A stretch of DNA of 34,414 nucleotides, taken from NCBI GenBank assembly GCA_013204105.1, contig JABMOM010000041.1:1-34414 (forward strand), given 5' to 3'. Made by a program: the position numbers and the translations under genes. The first letter of the stretch is position 1. Every line of letters starts with the position of its first letter. Under the pieces are notes generated by a model. The model was not told the DNA's origin and did not search any database. It saw only the letters and a list, made by a program, of their open reading frames with translations. The DNA is from Flavobacteriales bacterium. Lineage in GTDB: Bacteria > Bacteroidota > Bacteroidia > Flavobacteriales_G > Salibacteraceae. Positions 23,571 to 31,351 of the stretch are shown here, one piece after another.

Positions 23571-25234
23571 AGAAGCTTGGTTTCATCCTCTTGATCGGTT
23601 TCGTGATGAACGGAACCGTGCTTGCGCAAGTCATCCCACTTGATATGCGACAGGATGATGGAGTTATGGATATACTAGATGAATGGAATAACCTGCGTCT
23701 CACCAACACTTCGTTGATCACTCAACCGCTATCTAGAAGAAGTGTAATCCAGTTGTTGGACACGGCAGCAATCGATCAACTCAATGACCGACAGCTGAAG
23801 GAAAGGACATTCTATCAATTGGCGTTTTCAAAGGATCGGAATGCAGAAGAGAGGCCATTCATTGAGCGGTGGTTTACAAGTCCACTCAAAGGACTCAATC
23901 GTTTCAAGCAACCAGACCTCGCTTATTTTCATCAGGACGAAGCGACCATCACGATCAATCCGATCATCGGTGGAACGTATTGGAGTAATCAGAACGGAGT
24001 CAACTGGCAGCGCAGGGTTGGGGCAGACCTTCAGGCCTATTTTGGTCGCGTCGGTTTGTACGGCAGTGTCCGCGACGTCTATGAATTAAAACCCATGGCG
24101 CAGGACTCCCTACTCACACCACAAGAAGGTGCCATCTACAAGTTCAACAGCGATGGTTCCAGAGAATTCAGTGAGACCAGAGGAGGCATCACCTACAGTT
24201 GGGATGGAGGCTATGTTGGGCTTGTGCGAGATTATGTTCAATGGGGTTATGGCTATTATGGGTCGAATATTTTCGGGATCAATACACCTCCCTTTGCCCA
24301 CCTAAAACTGCACCTTTCACCTATCGAATGGTTCCAGTACGATTACATCCACGGCTCCCTGCAGTCGGGCGTTATAGATTCGAGTTCAATCATCTCTACA
24401 GCAGGTGCAAGCACGGTAGATTTCTACAACAAGTTCATCGCCGCCAACCTGATCAGCGTTCGCCCCTGGAAGTCACTTTGGCTGTCGGCAGGAAACAGCA
24501 TCATCTACTCGAAAAACACACCAGAGCTGACCTATATGGTGCCTCTGATGTTCTACAAATCGGCAGACCATTTCTTGGGTGCGCGCGCTAATCGAGCAGG
24601 AGGGTCGGGTAATTCTCAGATGTTTGCGGCTGCCTCATTCCGTCCCGGTGCGGGACTTCATCTTTATTCGACATTGTTCGTGGACGAAGTTTCTTTTCGC
24701 CGCATGTTTGATCCTGATCTTCATACAAACTGGTTCAGCCTTAAGTCGGGTGTGCGCTGGACGAATTTCTTACCCAATACAACGTTGACCTTTGAGCACC
24801 TTCGATCCAACCCTATGGTCTATAAACATTACGACCCGACCACCACTTTTCAGAATGCCGAGTATTCGATGGGGCACTATCTTGGAGATAACGCGCGTGA
24901 ATTTATTCTTGCCTTGCGCTACAAGCCCTACTACTGGCTGACGTTAGAAGGGCGCTATCAATTCGCCCAGAAGGGGACCGATTTCCCAGACGACAGGACA
25001 CTGCGCGATCCTGTGACAGGTGAGTATTTGATAAGAGGACGTAAATATTTAGACAAAACCACCTGGCTACAAACCGTCTACTCCCTCCGCGCAGTAGCCC
25101 AGCCCATCTACCGCCTCAAGTTCAGCGCATCGCTCGACAAGGTCCAACGCCCTGTGGAGAATGCGAGTTATCAGGTGCCATACATGAGGGGGAGCGGATG
25201 GACCTGGAGTTTTGGGGCGCATTTTGGCTTTTGA
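23567..25234 (+). CDS. Capsule assembly Wzi-family outer-membrane protein
   Basis: A 555-residue outer-membrane beta-barrel. The GTG start at 23567 overlaps the epimerase stop by four bases and gives a signal peptide, KKLGFILLIGFVMNGTVLAQ, cut after Ala-Gln. The body alternates aromatic strands typical of barrels and contains TRGGITYSWDGGYVGLVRD and FAHLKLHLSPIEWFQYDYIHG, features of the Wzi family, which attaches or organises capsule at the cell surface. The last residue is Phe, as usual for barrel insertion. It closes the long operon; the G-rich repeat starts five bases after the stop. That a Wzi protein is encoded here favours a surface-bound capsule rather than fully released slime. Confidence 0.85.
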   Translation: MKKLGFILLIGFVMNGTVLAQVIPLDMRQDDGVMDILDEWNNLRLTNTSLITQPLSRRSVIQLLDTAAIDQLNDRQLKERTFYQLAFSKDRNAEERPFIERWFTSPLKGLNRFKQPDLAYFHQDEATITINPIIGGTYWSNQNGVNWQRRVGADLQAYFGRVGLYGSVRDVYELKPMAQDSLLTPQEGAIYKFNSDGSREFSETRGGITYSWDGGYVGLVRDYVQWGYGYYGSNIFGINTPPFAHLKLHLSPIEWFQYDYIHGSLQSGVIDSSSIISTAGASTVDFYNKFIAANLISVRPWKSLWLSAGNSIIYSKNTPELTYMVPLMFYKSADHFLGARANRAGGSGNSQMFAAASFRPGAGLHLYSTLFVDEVSFRRMFDPDLHTNWFSLKSGVRWTNFLPNTTLTFEHLRSNPMVYKHYDPTTTFQNAEYSMGHYLGDNAREFILALRYKPYYWLTLEGRYQFAQKGTDFPDDRTLRDPVTGEYLIRGRKYLDKTTWLQTVYSLRAVAQPIYRLKFSASLDKVQRPVENASYQVPYMRGSGWTWSFGAHFGF

Positions 25235-25236
25235 TC

Positions 25237-25280
25237 CTAGGGAGTAGGGGGTAGGGGGTAGTAGGGAGTAGGGAGTAGGA
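25237..25280 (+). repeat. GGGAGTA/GGGGGTA tandem repeat, quadruplex-capable
   Basis: Imperfect seven-base units with five G-runs of three or more (25240-25273), separated by AGTA, TA, TAGTA and AGTA. The tract begins right after the Wzi-like gene and mirrors the G-run tract at 2610-2635 in front of the locus. It could form a G-quadruplex in the + strand and promote recombination or slow polymerases. Confidence 0.7.
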
Positions 25281-25338
25281 CAGCGCTGGTACTGACCTCA
25301 TAGAATCAGTTCACTTCACTTCATACGGAAATCTTAGT

Positions 25339-25367
25339 TTTTCACTTTTCACTTTTCACTTTTCACT
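25339..25367 (+). repeat. Four tandem TTTTCAC heptamers
   Basis: Four perfect head-to-tail copies of the seven-base unit lie in the gap between the Wzi-like gene and the sugar transferase. The same gap (25235-25539) has no hidden gene that I can see; it holds the G-run repeat, this repeat and the candidate promoter elements. Copy number may vary by slippage. Confidence 0.75.
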
Positions 25368-25390
25368 GCACCCTGTGCCCTGAAATCGAC

Positions 25391-25398
25391 TAACTTTG
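25391..25398 (+). promoter_or_regulatory. Candidate promoter (TAACTTTG) of the sugar transferase
   Basis: An exact TAnnTTTG match about 140 bases before the sugar transferase start. A weaker match, CACCTTTG at 25486-25493, lies nearer the gene. Neither has a clear TTG at the expected distance, so which one is used is open. Either would give the initiating transferase its own transcript. Confidence 0.35.
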
Positions 25399-25539
25399 CA
25401 TGCGCAGACGTAGATGCTGTTAAGAACTTGGTCATAACCCAACCAAACCTTAATGTATTTTTTACCGTATGTAGGTGGTATTTAGCACCTTTGCACCGTC
25501 TAAAGTGACTAGCCTTAGAACTAAAGGATTGAGCCTGTT

Positions 25540-26640
25540 ATGGTAGTATTGTCCCAAATGGAGACCCTGAAGAGCGTCTCCTATAAACTGAACCTGAACG
25601 AATTTCCGGGAGTCCCTGGCGCTGAGCTGGAGGACCTCATTTCGTACTATCTGGATATTTACAACCCAACTCAGACGCTTGTATTGAGCACCGGCGAGGG
25701 TTTGAACATTGTCAACGCCCTCAAAGGCCGAGAGGATGGTCCTGTTACCTGCATCGTCAACCTGAAGAGGATCAATGACGTGCGGTGGATCAATCAACTC
25801 TATGAGACTACCAATAAAAGCCTTCCTGAAGGAGGGGTGTTTGTAGGTTGTGTTGAGACGTATGGACTTCGCAAGCAACGCATCCTTCGCAAGTATCCTA
25901 GAGGTTTCAATTATCTGTATTATACCGGTGACTATCTGGTCAAGCGGGTTTTTCCGAAATTGCCGATCTTGAAGAAGTTGTACTTCTTACTCACGCGGGG
26001 ACAGAATCGTAGCATTTCGATGGCAGAGGCTTTCGGTCGATTGTACTTTACGGGATTTGAATTGATTGAGTACAAGACCATTGGGTCGAACCTCTACTTT
26101 GTAGCCAAGAAGACCCGCACGGTTTCGAACGTGAAAACGCCTACGTATGGTCCTCTCTTTCGAATGAACCGCGTTGGAAAGGGTGGAAAGATGATCGAGG
26201 TGTACAAGCTTCGATCGATGCATGCTTATAGTGAATACTTGCAGGAATACCTCTATCAGCGAAATAACCTGCAGGATGGGGGCAAGATCAAAAATGATTT
26301 TCGAATTTCTACACTTGGACGATACCTGAGAAAATCCTTCCTGGACGAGGTTCCAATGTTGTATAACATTCTGAAGGGTGATCTCAAATTGGTCGGCGTG
26401 CGCCCCATTAGCGCGCATTACTTGAGCCTTTACGATAAAGAATTGCGCCTTATGCGTCGTACGGTCAAGCCGGGACTTGTGCCTCCTTTCTATGCGGACA
26501 TGCCCAAGACCATCGAAGAAATCATCGAGAGCGAGAAAAATTACATCCGGGCGTACATCAAAAACCCATTGAAAACCGACGTGATTTACTTCTTCAAAGC
26601 CTTTGCGAACATCGCCTTTAGAAAGGCCAGAAGTAATTGA
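25540..26640 (+). CDS. Initiating sugar-1-phosphate transferase with extra N-terminal domain
   Basis: A 366-residue protein. The C-terminal half is a bacterial sugar transferase (WcaJ/PglC type), which moves a sugar-1-phosphate to undecaprenyl phosphate to start the repeat unit: PLFRMNRVGKGGK, KLRSM (223-227), DFRISTLGRYLRK, the catalytic pair Asp269-Glu270 in FLDEVPMLYN, and LKLVGVRP. The usual hydrophobic re-entrant helix directly before the FxQxRvG stretch is not there. Instead residues 1-200 form a soluble-looking domain ending in SMAEAFGRLYFTGFELIEY and LYFVAKK, which resembles the C-terminal strands of a methyltransferase without the SAM-binding glycine loop. A basic hydrophobic segment (about 127-155) may hold it to the membrane. 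AAAGGATT lies nine bases before the ATG. Relatives with this layout are common in Bacteroidota. Confidence 0.87.
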   Translation: MVVLSQMETLKSVSYKLNLNEFPGVPGAELEDLISYYLDIYNPTQTLVLSTGEGLNIVNALKGREDGPVTCIVNLKRINDVRWINQLYETTNKSLPEGGVFVGCVETYGLRKQRILRKYPRGFNYLYYTGDYLVKRVFPKLPILKKLYFLLTRGQNRSISMAEAFGRLYFTGFELIEYKTIGSNLYFVAKKTRTVSNVKTPTYGPLFRMNRVGKGGKMIEVYKLRSMHAYSEYLQEYLYQRNNLQDGGKIKNDFRISTLGRYLRKSFLDEVPMLYNILKGDLKLVGVRPISAHYLSLYDKELRLMRRTVKPGLVPPFYADMPKTIEEIIESEKNYIRAYIKNPLKTDVIYFFKAFANIAFRKARSN

Positions 26641-26667
26641 TAGACAACGATACAGTCCTTACCTTTG
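26637..26667 (+). promoter_or_regulatory. Promoter of the OmpA-family gene (TTG-N20-TACCTTTG)
   Basis: TTG at 26637-26639 and TACCTTTG at 26660-26667 are 20 bases apart, a full match to the Bacteroidota housekeeping promoter. The ATG follows 18 bases later. The TTG overlaps the stop region of the sugar transferase, so the two genes are almost contiguous. Confidence 0.7.
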
Positions 26668-26685
26668 CACGATCTTAATCAGACC

Positions 26686-28608
26686 ATGAAACACTTGTAC
26701 AAGACCTTATTCATTTTGAGCCTCACGCTTCTCACGGGAAGTGCATGGGCACAATGGACCGTCGGCGCAACCGGCGGATTGCTCAATTACTACGGAGACG
26801 CCAGTCAAAACAACCGATTCAACCCCAACTCTTCACGACCTGGTGGAGCGTTGAGTATAGAGACAAAGCTGGGGAGTTTCCTTCGTCCTCAGTTGCAAAT
26901 CATGGGTGGTCGGCTTTATGGTAAAAAGGATTACCTAGATGTTCAAATGAAATCTACCCACATTGAGGCTTCTTTGAAGTTGGGTGTGGATGTGATGGGA
27001 TTGATTAATTCGGATTCGAAGCTTGAGATTTCTGGAAATATCGCGGGCGTTGGGGCTTACTATACTCCTGAAGTTACCTACCAAAGCAACGAAGCACCTG
27101 TTATTGCCAGCCATATCAACCAAGGTGAGAACATGGGTTTTGGATTTGGATGGGGTGGTCGTCTCGGATACGAATTCAATAGTTCATTTAAGGGATTGGC
27201 AGGAATTGACATGCGCTACTATTTGACGAATCAAATTGATGCGTATGACGGAACTTTAAGCACTACAAACGACTGGCTTAGCTACATCTACGCAGGAGTA
27301 GGCTACACCTTCGGCGGCGACGACAAAATTGCCGATGAAGAAGGAGCGCCAGATCCAAGGCGTCTCTTCGTAGGTCAATTCACCTACAACAACCTCCCCA
27401 AGAGCGGAGTTAAGCTGAACCTGTTTGACGAGGATGACAATTTGATGTCGAGTACTGAAACGAATATGGACGGTAGCTTCAATTTTGCTGGGCTGAAGCC
27501 AGGTAAGGATTATACCGTGCGCATCGACGATGAAGACGCTGACGTTGCGGTAGGGGGGAAAATCTTTGTGGTGAACGCTGCAGGTGCGAGAGTGGAAGAG
27601 TCTAAGAAGAAGGGAACGAACAAGTTCGCGTATACCCACATGAGCCAGGATGATGTCAATGAAATGGCAGAGATCGAAGTAGACGATAGTGAGACTACGT
27701 TAACCGGTCTCTTTACTTATAAGAAATTAGCGAAAGGCGGCGTGAAGCTGAACCTGTATGATAACAGCGGTGTGAAAATCGCCTCTACTGTTTCTGATAT
27801 TGGCGGTAAGTTCAAGTTTGAAGGGCTTACCCCAGATGAGAAATACATCGTGAAGTTGAACGAGGACGACAAAGACCTCTTCAACCAAGGTAAACTCTAC
27901 CTCATCAATGATGAAGGTAAGCGCGTTGCTGCCTCGGAGCGACCTGACTTCAATGAGTTCAAGTTCACGCACTTGACCACAGCGAACCGGAACATGCTTC
28001 CAGTGCTCGAAGAGTCAGATGCTGAAGCTGACATGCGCGCCGGTCGTGAGAAGGATGCGAAATTCTCCTTCGAAGCCATGGATGAGGAAGACATTGCCAC
28101 GCTTCAAGTATTGCACGTTGAAGTGGCGGGTGAAGGAAAAATGCTGTACAGACGAGAGACGTTTGACGGTGAATTCATCAAAGGGGAAGAGCTAGACAGC
28201 AATGCAATGGAAGGCTTTGAGTTAGTGGGCAAAACACCTGATTCAAAGGATAAGCCAAGAGATCCAAACGAAGCGCTCTACGATGTGAGCTTCGAGAAAG
28301 AGACCATCTTCTTCGAGCACAACAAGTACTCGATCTCGCAAAACCAAGAGGGTTCTAAAGGATCGGTGATCGCTAAGAAACTCAAGGCGAATCCTGCCAT
28401 GCGCATCGAGATCCAGGGTTATGCATCTCAGCCAGGTACGGAAGCGTACAATATTCTGCTCAGCCAACGCAGGGCGGATCAACTCAAGAATTTGCTCGTT
28501 GAAAAGTATGGTATCGACGCAGGACGTATCGTTCCAGTTGGAAGGGGTGAAGATCCTTCCTGCTCTGAAGCAGAGGCACGTCGCGCCCGAATCATAATTC
28601 TCGAGTAA
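26686..28608 (+). CDS. OmpA-family outer-membrane protein with duplicated middle domain
   Basis: A 640-residue protein. I choose ATG 26686, which gives the signal peptide KHLYKTLFILSLTLLTGSAWAQ; an upstream in-frame TTG lies inside the promoter. Residues about 25-215 are an eight-stranded-type barrel (TVGATGGLLNYYGDASQ, then GVGYTFGG). Two related repeats of about 95 residues follow (about 226-320 and 338-430): each begins FTY..L.K.GVKLNL and has DG.F.F.GL.P....YV/IV, like SdrD/carboxypeptidase-regulatory beta-sandwiches with acidic loops. The last 107 residues are an OmpA-like peptidoglycan-binding domain with YNILLSQRRAD; the aspartate of the usual GHTD motif is replaced (GYASQ). It should link outer membrane and cell wall. 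It has its own promoter and terminator. Confidence 0.9.
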   Translation: MKHLYKTLFILSLTLLTGSAWAQWTVGATGGLLNYYGDASQNNRFNPNSSRPGGALSIETKLGSFLRPQLQIMGGRLYGKKDYLDVQMKSTHIEASLKLGVDVMGLINSDSKLEISGNIAGVGAYYTPEVTYQSNEAPVIASHINQGENMGFGFGWGGRLGYEFNSSFKGLAGIDMRYYLTNQIDAYDGTLSTTNDWLSYIYAGVGYTFGGDDKIADEEGAPDPRRLFVGQFTYNNLPKSGVKLNLFDEDDNLMSSTETNMDGSFNFAGLKPGKDYTVRIDDEDADVAVGGKIFVVNAAGARVEESKKKGTNKFAYTHMSQDDVNEMAEIEVDDSETTLTGLFTYKKLAKGGVKLNLYDNSGVKIASTVSDIGGKFKFEGLTPDEKYIVKLNEDDKDLFNQGKLYLINDEGKRVAASERPDFNEFKFTHLTTANRNMLPVLEESDAEADMRAGREKDAKFSFEAMDEEDIATLQVLHVEVAGEGKMLYRRETFDGEFIKGEELDSNAMEGFELVGKTPDSKDKPRDPNEALYDVSFEKETIFFEHNKYSISQNQEGSKGSVIAKKLKANPAMRIEIQGYASQPGTEAYNILLSQRRADQLKNLLVEKYGIDAGRIVPVGRGEDPSCSEAEARRARIIILE

Positions 28609-28630
28609 GACAATTCGATATATTCAAGAA

Positions 28631-28657
28631 AGCCCTGCATCTTTGTAGGGCTTTTTT
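28631..28657 (+). terminator. Rho-independent terminator after the OmpA-family gene
   Basis: A nine-base-pair stem (28631-28639 with 28644-28652, one G-U pair) closes a four-base loop and runs into six T. CATCTTTG (28638-28645), one base from the -7 consensus, lies within it and might serve the next gene 22 bases on. Confidence 0.85.
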
Positions 28658-28666
28658 GTTGGAACC

Positions 28667-29476
28667 ATGCCAAGAAAGATTACATATCTGGTGCTGATGA
28701 TCTTGCTGCTAACGGCAGCAGAGTCTATGGGGCAGGGTTATTTCTGGCAGAGCGGACAGAAGAAACAGCACTACCGATACCTTTCTGCAGATGCTGGAGT
28801 TGGACTCCGCATGTATTCCGGAGACATCCAGCAAAAAGGGGCCTTGTTCAATCCATTGAAATTTGCCTATGGTCTGGGCGTGCGTTATCAATACCGCCCC
28901 CGCCTTGGATTTGCGCTGCATGCTGGTGCGCGGGGCTATAAAGGAAAGGCCGAGCACGGTGGCTTCCCAGATGCCTTAGATGAAATGAACGGTAAGCTAT
29001 GGGAGTTCAGCCTCATGACGCAATTCAGCATCCTGCGCTGGGAAGACTTTACCCAAAGGATGTTCACCGATCGCGACCCCGTGCGGCGCATGAATGTATT
29101 TGTCGGCGTGGGAGCAGGTGGAGCCTTGTTCAATGGATCTTATTCTTCGAGAAAGTATAAGACGGAAGTACTTCAAGATACCGCCGGACGCGACTCAACG
29201 GCATTCATAGCCCTTGATAATTCGGGGTCTGGAGCTGGCTTCGCTTTTCATGTCCCTGTGGTACTGGGTGCTAGGTATCGCTTCAATCCATCCTTGTTCC
29301 TGTCCTTTGAAGGGCATTACGATGTGTACTTCAGTGATAACCTTGACGGGCTGAAGCGCGGACGTAATGATGGCATGGGATTGTTCATCGTGAAGTTGGG
29401 CTATGCCTTCGGTCAAACGAAAAAGAAAGGTTCCATCGGCTTGACCCCAAATCAAAAGAGAAAGCTGAAGAAATGA
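28667..29476 (+). CDS. Outer-membrane barrel protein, DUF6089-like
   Basis: A 269-residue secreted protein with a clear signal peptide, PRKITYLVLMILLLTAAESMGQG. The mature part carries YLSADAGVGLRMYSGDIQQ, FAYGLGVRYQYRPRLGFALH and NVFVGVGAGGALFNG, with a GxxxF/YxF-rich alternation of strands as in small Bacteroidota outer-membrane barrels of the DUF6089 type. The end is strongly basic (KKKGS..PNQKRKLKK), unlike a classic barrel C-terminus, and is probably periplasmic. The stop overlaps the next start by four bases, coupling an envelope protein to a cytoplasmic dehydrogenase-like protein. No function beyond location can be given. Confidence 0.8.
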   Translation: MPRKITYLVLMILLLTAAESMGQGYFWQSGQKKQHYRYLSADAGVGLRMYSGDIQQKGALFNPLKFAYGLGVRYQYRPRLGFALHAGARGYKGKAEHGGFPDALDEMNGKLWEFSLMTQFSILRWEDFTQRMFTDRDPVRRMNVFVGVGAGGALFNGSYSSRKYKTEVLQDTAGRDSTAFIALDNSGSGAGFAFHVPVVLGARYRFNPSLFLSFEGHYDVYFSDNLDGLKRGRNDGMGLFIVKLGYAFGQTKKKGSIGLTPNQKRKLKK

Positions 29477-30678
29477 GGCACTTCGGAATTATCCGGGAAG
29501 GAAAAACGCCTTCAGACGAGCGCGTTCCGCTCATCCCCGAGCAGATCATTGCGCTGAAGATTGAGAAGGAGTGCGATTTCACGGTGAAATCTTCAGAGGT
29601 GCGTCGCATCAAGGATCAAGAGTACACGCGGCTAGGGATACCCGTAAGCGATGACGTCAGCGCTGCAGATGTCCTCCTTGGGGTGAAAGAAGTGCCGATC
29701 TCTGAGCTCATTCCCGACAAGACCTACCTGTTTTTTTCCCACACCATTAAGATGCAGCCGTACAACAAGGGACTCTTGCGGGCAGTCTTGGAGAAGCGAA
29801 TTCGACTGATCGATTGGGAGTGCCTGCGGGATGCGATGGGGCGACGGCTCATCGGCTTTGGTCGATATGCAGGAATCGTTGGTGCCTACAACGGATTTCG
29901 TGCATTGGGTATGCGCGACGGCAGCTTTTCCCTGAAGAAGGCACAGCAGTGCGAAGACCGTGTTGAGATGGAAAAGGAGCTTACGAAAATTAAGCTACCT
30001 AGTATGAAGATTCTCTTAACCGGAAGGGGAAAGGTGGCCAAAGGCTCAATGGAAATCCTGGATCGCATGGGGGTCCGAAAAGTGGGCATTCGTGAGTATT
30101 TGAAGAATGGGTTTTCGGAGCCTGTCTATTGCCAAATCACCTTTACCGAATATTATAAACGAAAGGGTGGTGGCTCCTTTGATGTCAAAGAGTTCTATAC
30201 CTATGGAGGAGAACGCTATGAGAGCGATTTCATGCGTTTTGCCGCAGTGACGGACATGCTGATCGCTGGTCATTATTGGGAGTCTCGGTCTCCCTTCTTG
30301 TATACTCGCGAAGATGTCCGCAAGCCTGACTTTAACATAAACCTCGTTGCCGATATCAGCTGTGACATTGATGGCCCAGTTGCTACTACGCTGCGTCCAT
30401 CGTCTATTGAAGACCCTTTCTATGGATACGATCCATCAACGGAGCAGGAAGTCGCCTTCGATGCACCTGGTGCCATTACGGTGATGGCGGTAGATAATTT
30501 GCCCTGTGAACTTCCGCGGGACGCGAGTCGTGACTTTGGAGAGATGTTTATCCGCTCGGTGCTGCCGAGTTTCTTGAACGGCGATAAGAACCGCATCTTA
30601 GAAAAGGCAACGATCGCCAATCGCGGTGAAATCACGGATCATTACGCCTACCTCAGGGAGTGGGTGGCTGCAGATTGA
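29473..30678 (+). CDS. Saccharopine/alanine dehydrogenase-like NAD(P) oxidoreductase
   Basis: A 401-residue protein of the AlaDH/PNT superfamily. It begins HFGIIREGKTPSDERVPLIPEQ, the N-terminal signature of alanine dehydrogenase and of LYS1-type saccharopine dehydrogenases; VLLGVKEVP and LFFSHTIKMQPYN are the substrate-side motifs of the LYS1 group. The Rossmann part has ILLTGRGKVAKGSMEILDRMGV (near 178-200) in place of the usual GxGxxG strand. Late motifs NLVADISCDIDGPVATT and ITVMAVDNLPCELP agree with saccharopine dehydrogenase (L-lysine-forming) relatives. The true substrate in this genus is not known; lysine metabolism or another amino-acid reduction is possible. It ends directly against the rpe stop codon on the other strand, with no base between. 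Confidence 0.85.
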   Translation: MRHFGIIREGKTPSDERVPLIPEQIIALKIEKECDFTVKSSEVRRIKDQEYTRLGIPVSDDVSAADVLLGVKEVPISELIPDKTYLFFSHTIKMQPYNKGLLRAVLEKRIRLIDWECLRDAMGRRLIGFGRYAGIVGAYNGFRALGMRDGSFSLKKAQQCEDRVEMEKELTKIKLPSMKILLTGRGKVAKGSMEILDRMGVRKVGIREYLKNGFSEPVYCQITFTEYYKRKGGGSFDVKEFYTYGGERYESDFMRFAAVTDMLIAGHYWESRSPFLYTREDVRKPDFNINLVADISCDIDGPVATTLRPSSIEDPFYGYDPSTEQEVAFDAPGAITVMAVDNLPCELPRDASRDFGEMFIRSVLPSFLNGDKNRILEKATIANRGEITDHYAYLREWVAAD

Positions 30679-31329
30679 TCAGCAATTGCCCAGGGCAGTG
30701 ATGGTCGCTTTCGGATCTTTAGACTTGTAAACGGTGCTTCCAGCCACCAAAACGTCCACACCTTCTTTCACCAATATGCTAGCGATTTCGAGGTTCACGC
30801 CGCCATCAACCTCAATCAAGGTAGGTTTGCCGACTTGATCGATGAGCGACTTAAGGTAGCGCACCTTGTTGTACGTATGGGGAATGAACTTCTGTCCTCC
30901 AAAGCCAGGATTGACACTCATGATCAACACCATGTCCACATCTTGAATGATGTCAGAAAGCGCACTCACGGGTGTGTGTGGATTCAGCGCAACGCCCGCT
31001 TTCATTCCAGCCTTCTTGATGGCATCGATCGTTCTGTTCAGGTGAGGACAAGCTTCGTAATGGACGGTGAGTACATCCGCACCGGCCGCTTTGAAATCAG
31101 CGATGAAGTCGTCTGGCCGCGCTATCATAGCATGCACGTCCAAGGTCTTCTCGGTGTGCTTTCGAAAGGCCTCAATGATGGGAAGTCCAAAGGAAATGTT
31201 CGGTACAAAGACGCCGTCCATCACATCGAGGTGGAACCATTGCGCATCGCTTTCATTGAGGAATTCTGCTTCTTCTTTGATGCGGCCGAAATCGCATGAA
31301 AGAAGGGAGGGAGCAACGATTGTTTTCAT
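30679..31329 (-). CDS. rpe: Ribulose-phosphate 3-epimerase
   Basis: A 216-residue TIM-barrel enzyme of the pentose phosphate pathway, interconverting ribulose 5-phosphate and xylulose 5-phosphate. Catalytic and metal residues are all present: APSLLSCDF (Ser8), WFHLDVMDGVFVPN (His33, Asp35), DVHAMI (His66), SVNPGFGGQKF for phosphate binding and EVDGGV (Asp175). Length is typical. The gene lies 22 bases downstream of the histidine kinase on the same strand but has its own probable promoter, with its start only four bases past the -7 element, so a leaderless or near-leaderless transcript is expected. Confidence 0.96.
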   Translation of the reverse strand: MKTIVAPSLLSCDFGRIKEEAEFLNESDAQWFHLDVMDGVFVPNISFGLPIIEAFRKHTEKTLDVHAMIARPDDFIADFKAAGADVLTVHYEACPHLNRTIDAIKKAGMKAGVALNPHTPVSALSDIIQDVDMVLIMSVNPGFGGQKFIPHTYNKVRYLKSLIDQVGKPTLIEVDGGVNLEIASILVKEGVDVLVAGSTVYKSKDPKATITALGNC

Positions 31330-31333
31330 GCGA

Positions 31334-31341
31334 CAAAGGTA
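31334..31341 (-). promoter_or_regulatory. Promoter of rpe (TACCTTTG)
   Basis: On the - strand TACCTTTG ends four bases before the rpe ATG, with a TTG 16 bases upstream (31358-31360) that lies inside the last codons of the histidine kinase gene. Confidence 0.6.
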
Positions 31342-31351
31342 TTTATCTGGG

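Noticed and set aside
25237-25367. CRISPR array from the repeats in this gap
   Set aside because: Units are seven bases long and contiguous, with no unique spacers and no cas genes in the window.
28638-28645. CATCTTTG as a firm promoter for the DUF6089 gene
   Set aside because: It differs from the consensus at the first base and lies inside the terminator stem; it is only mentioned as possible.
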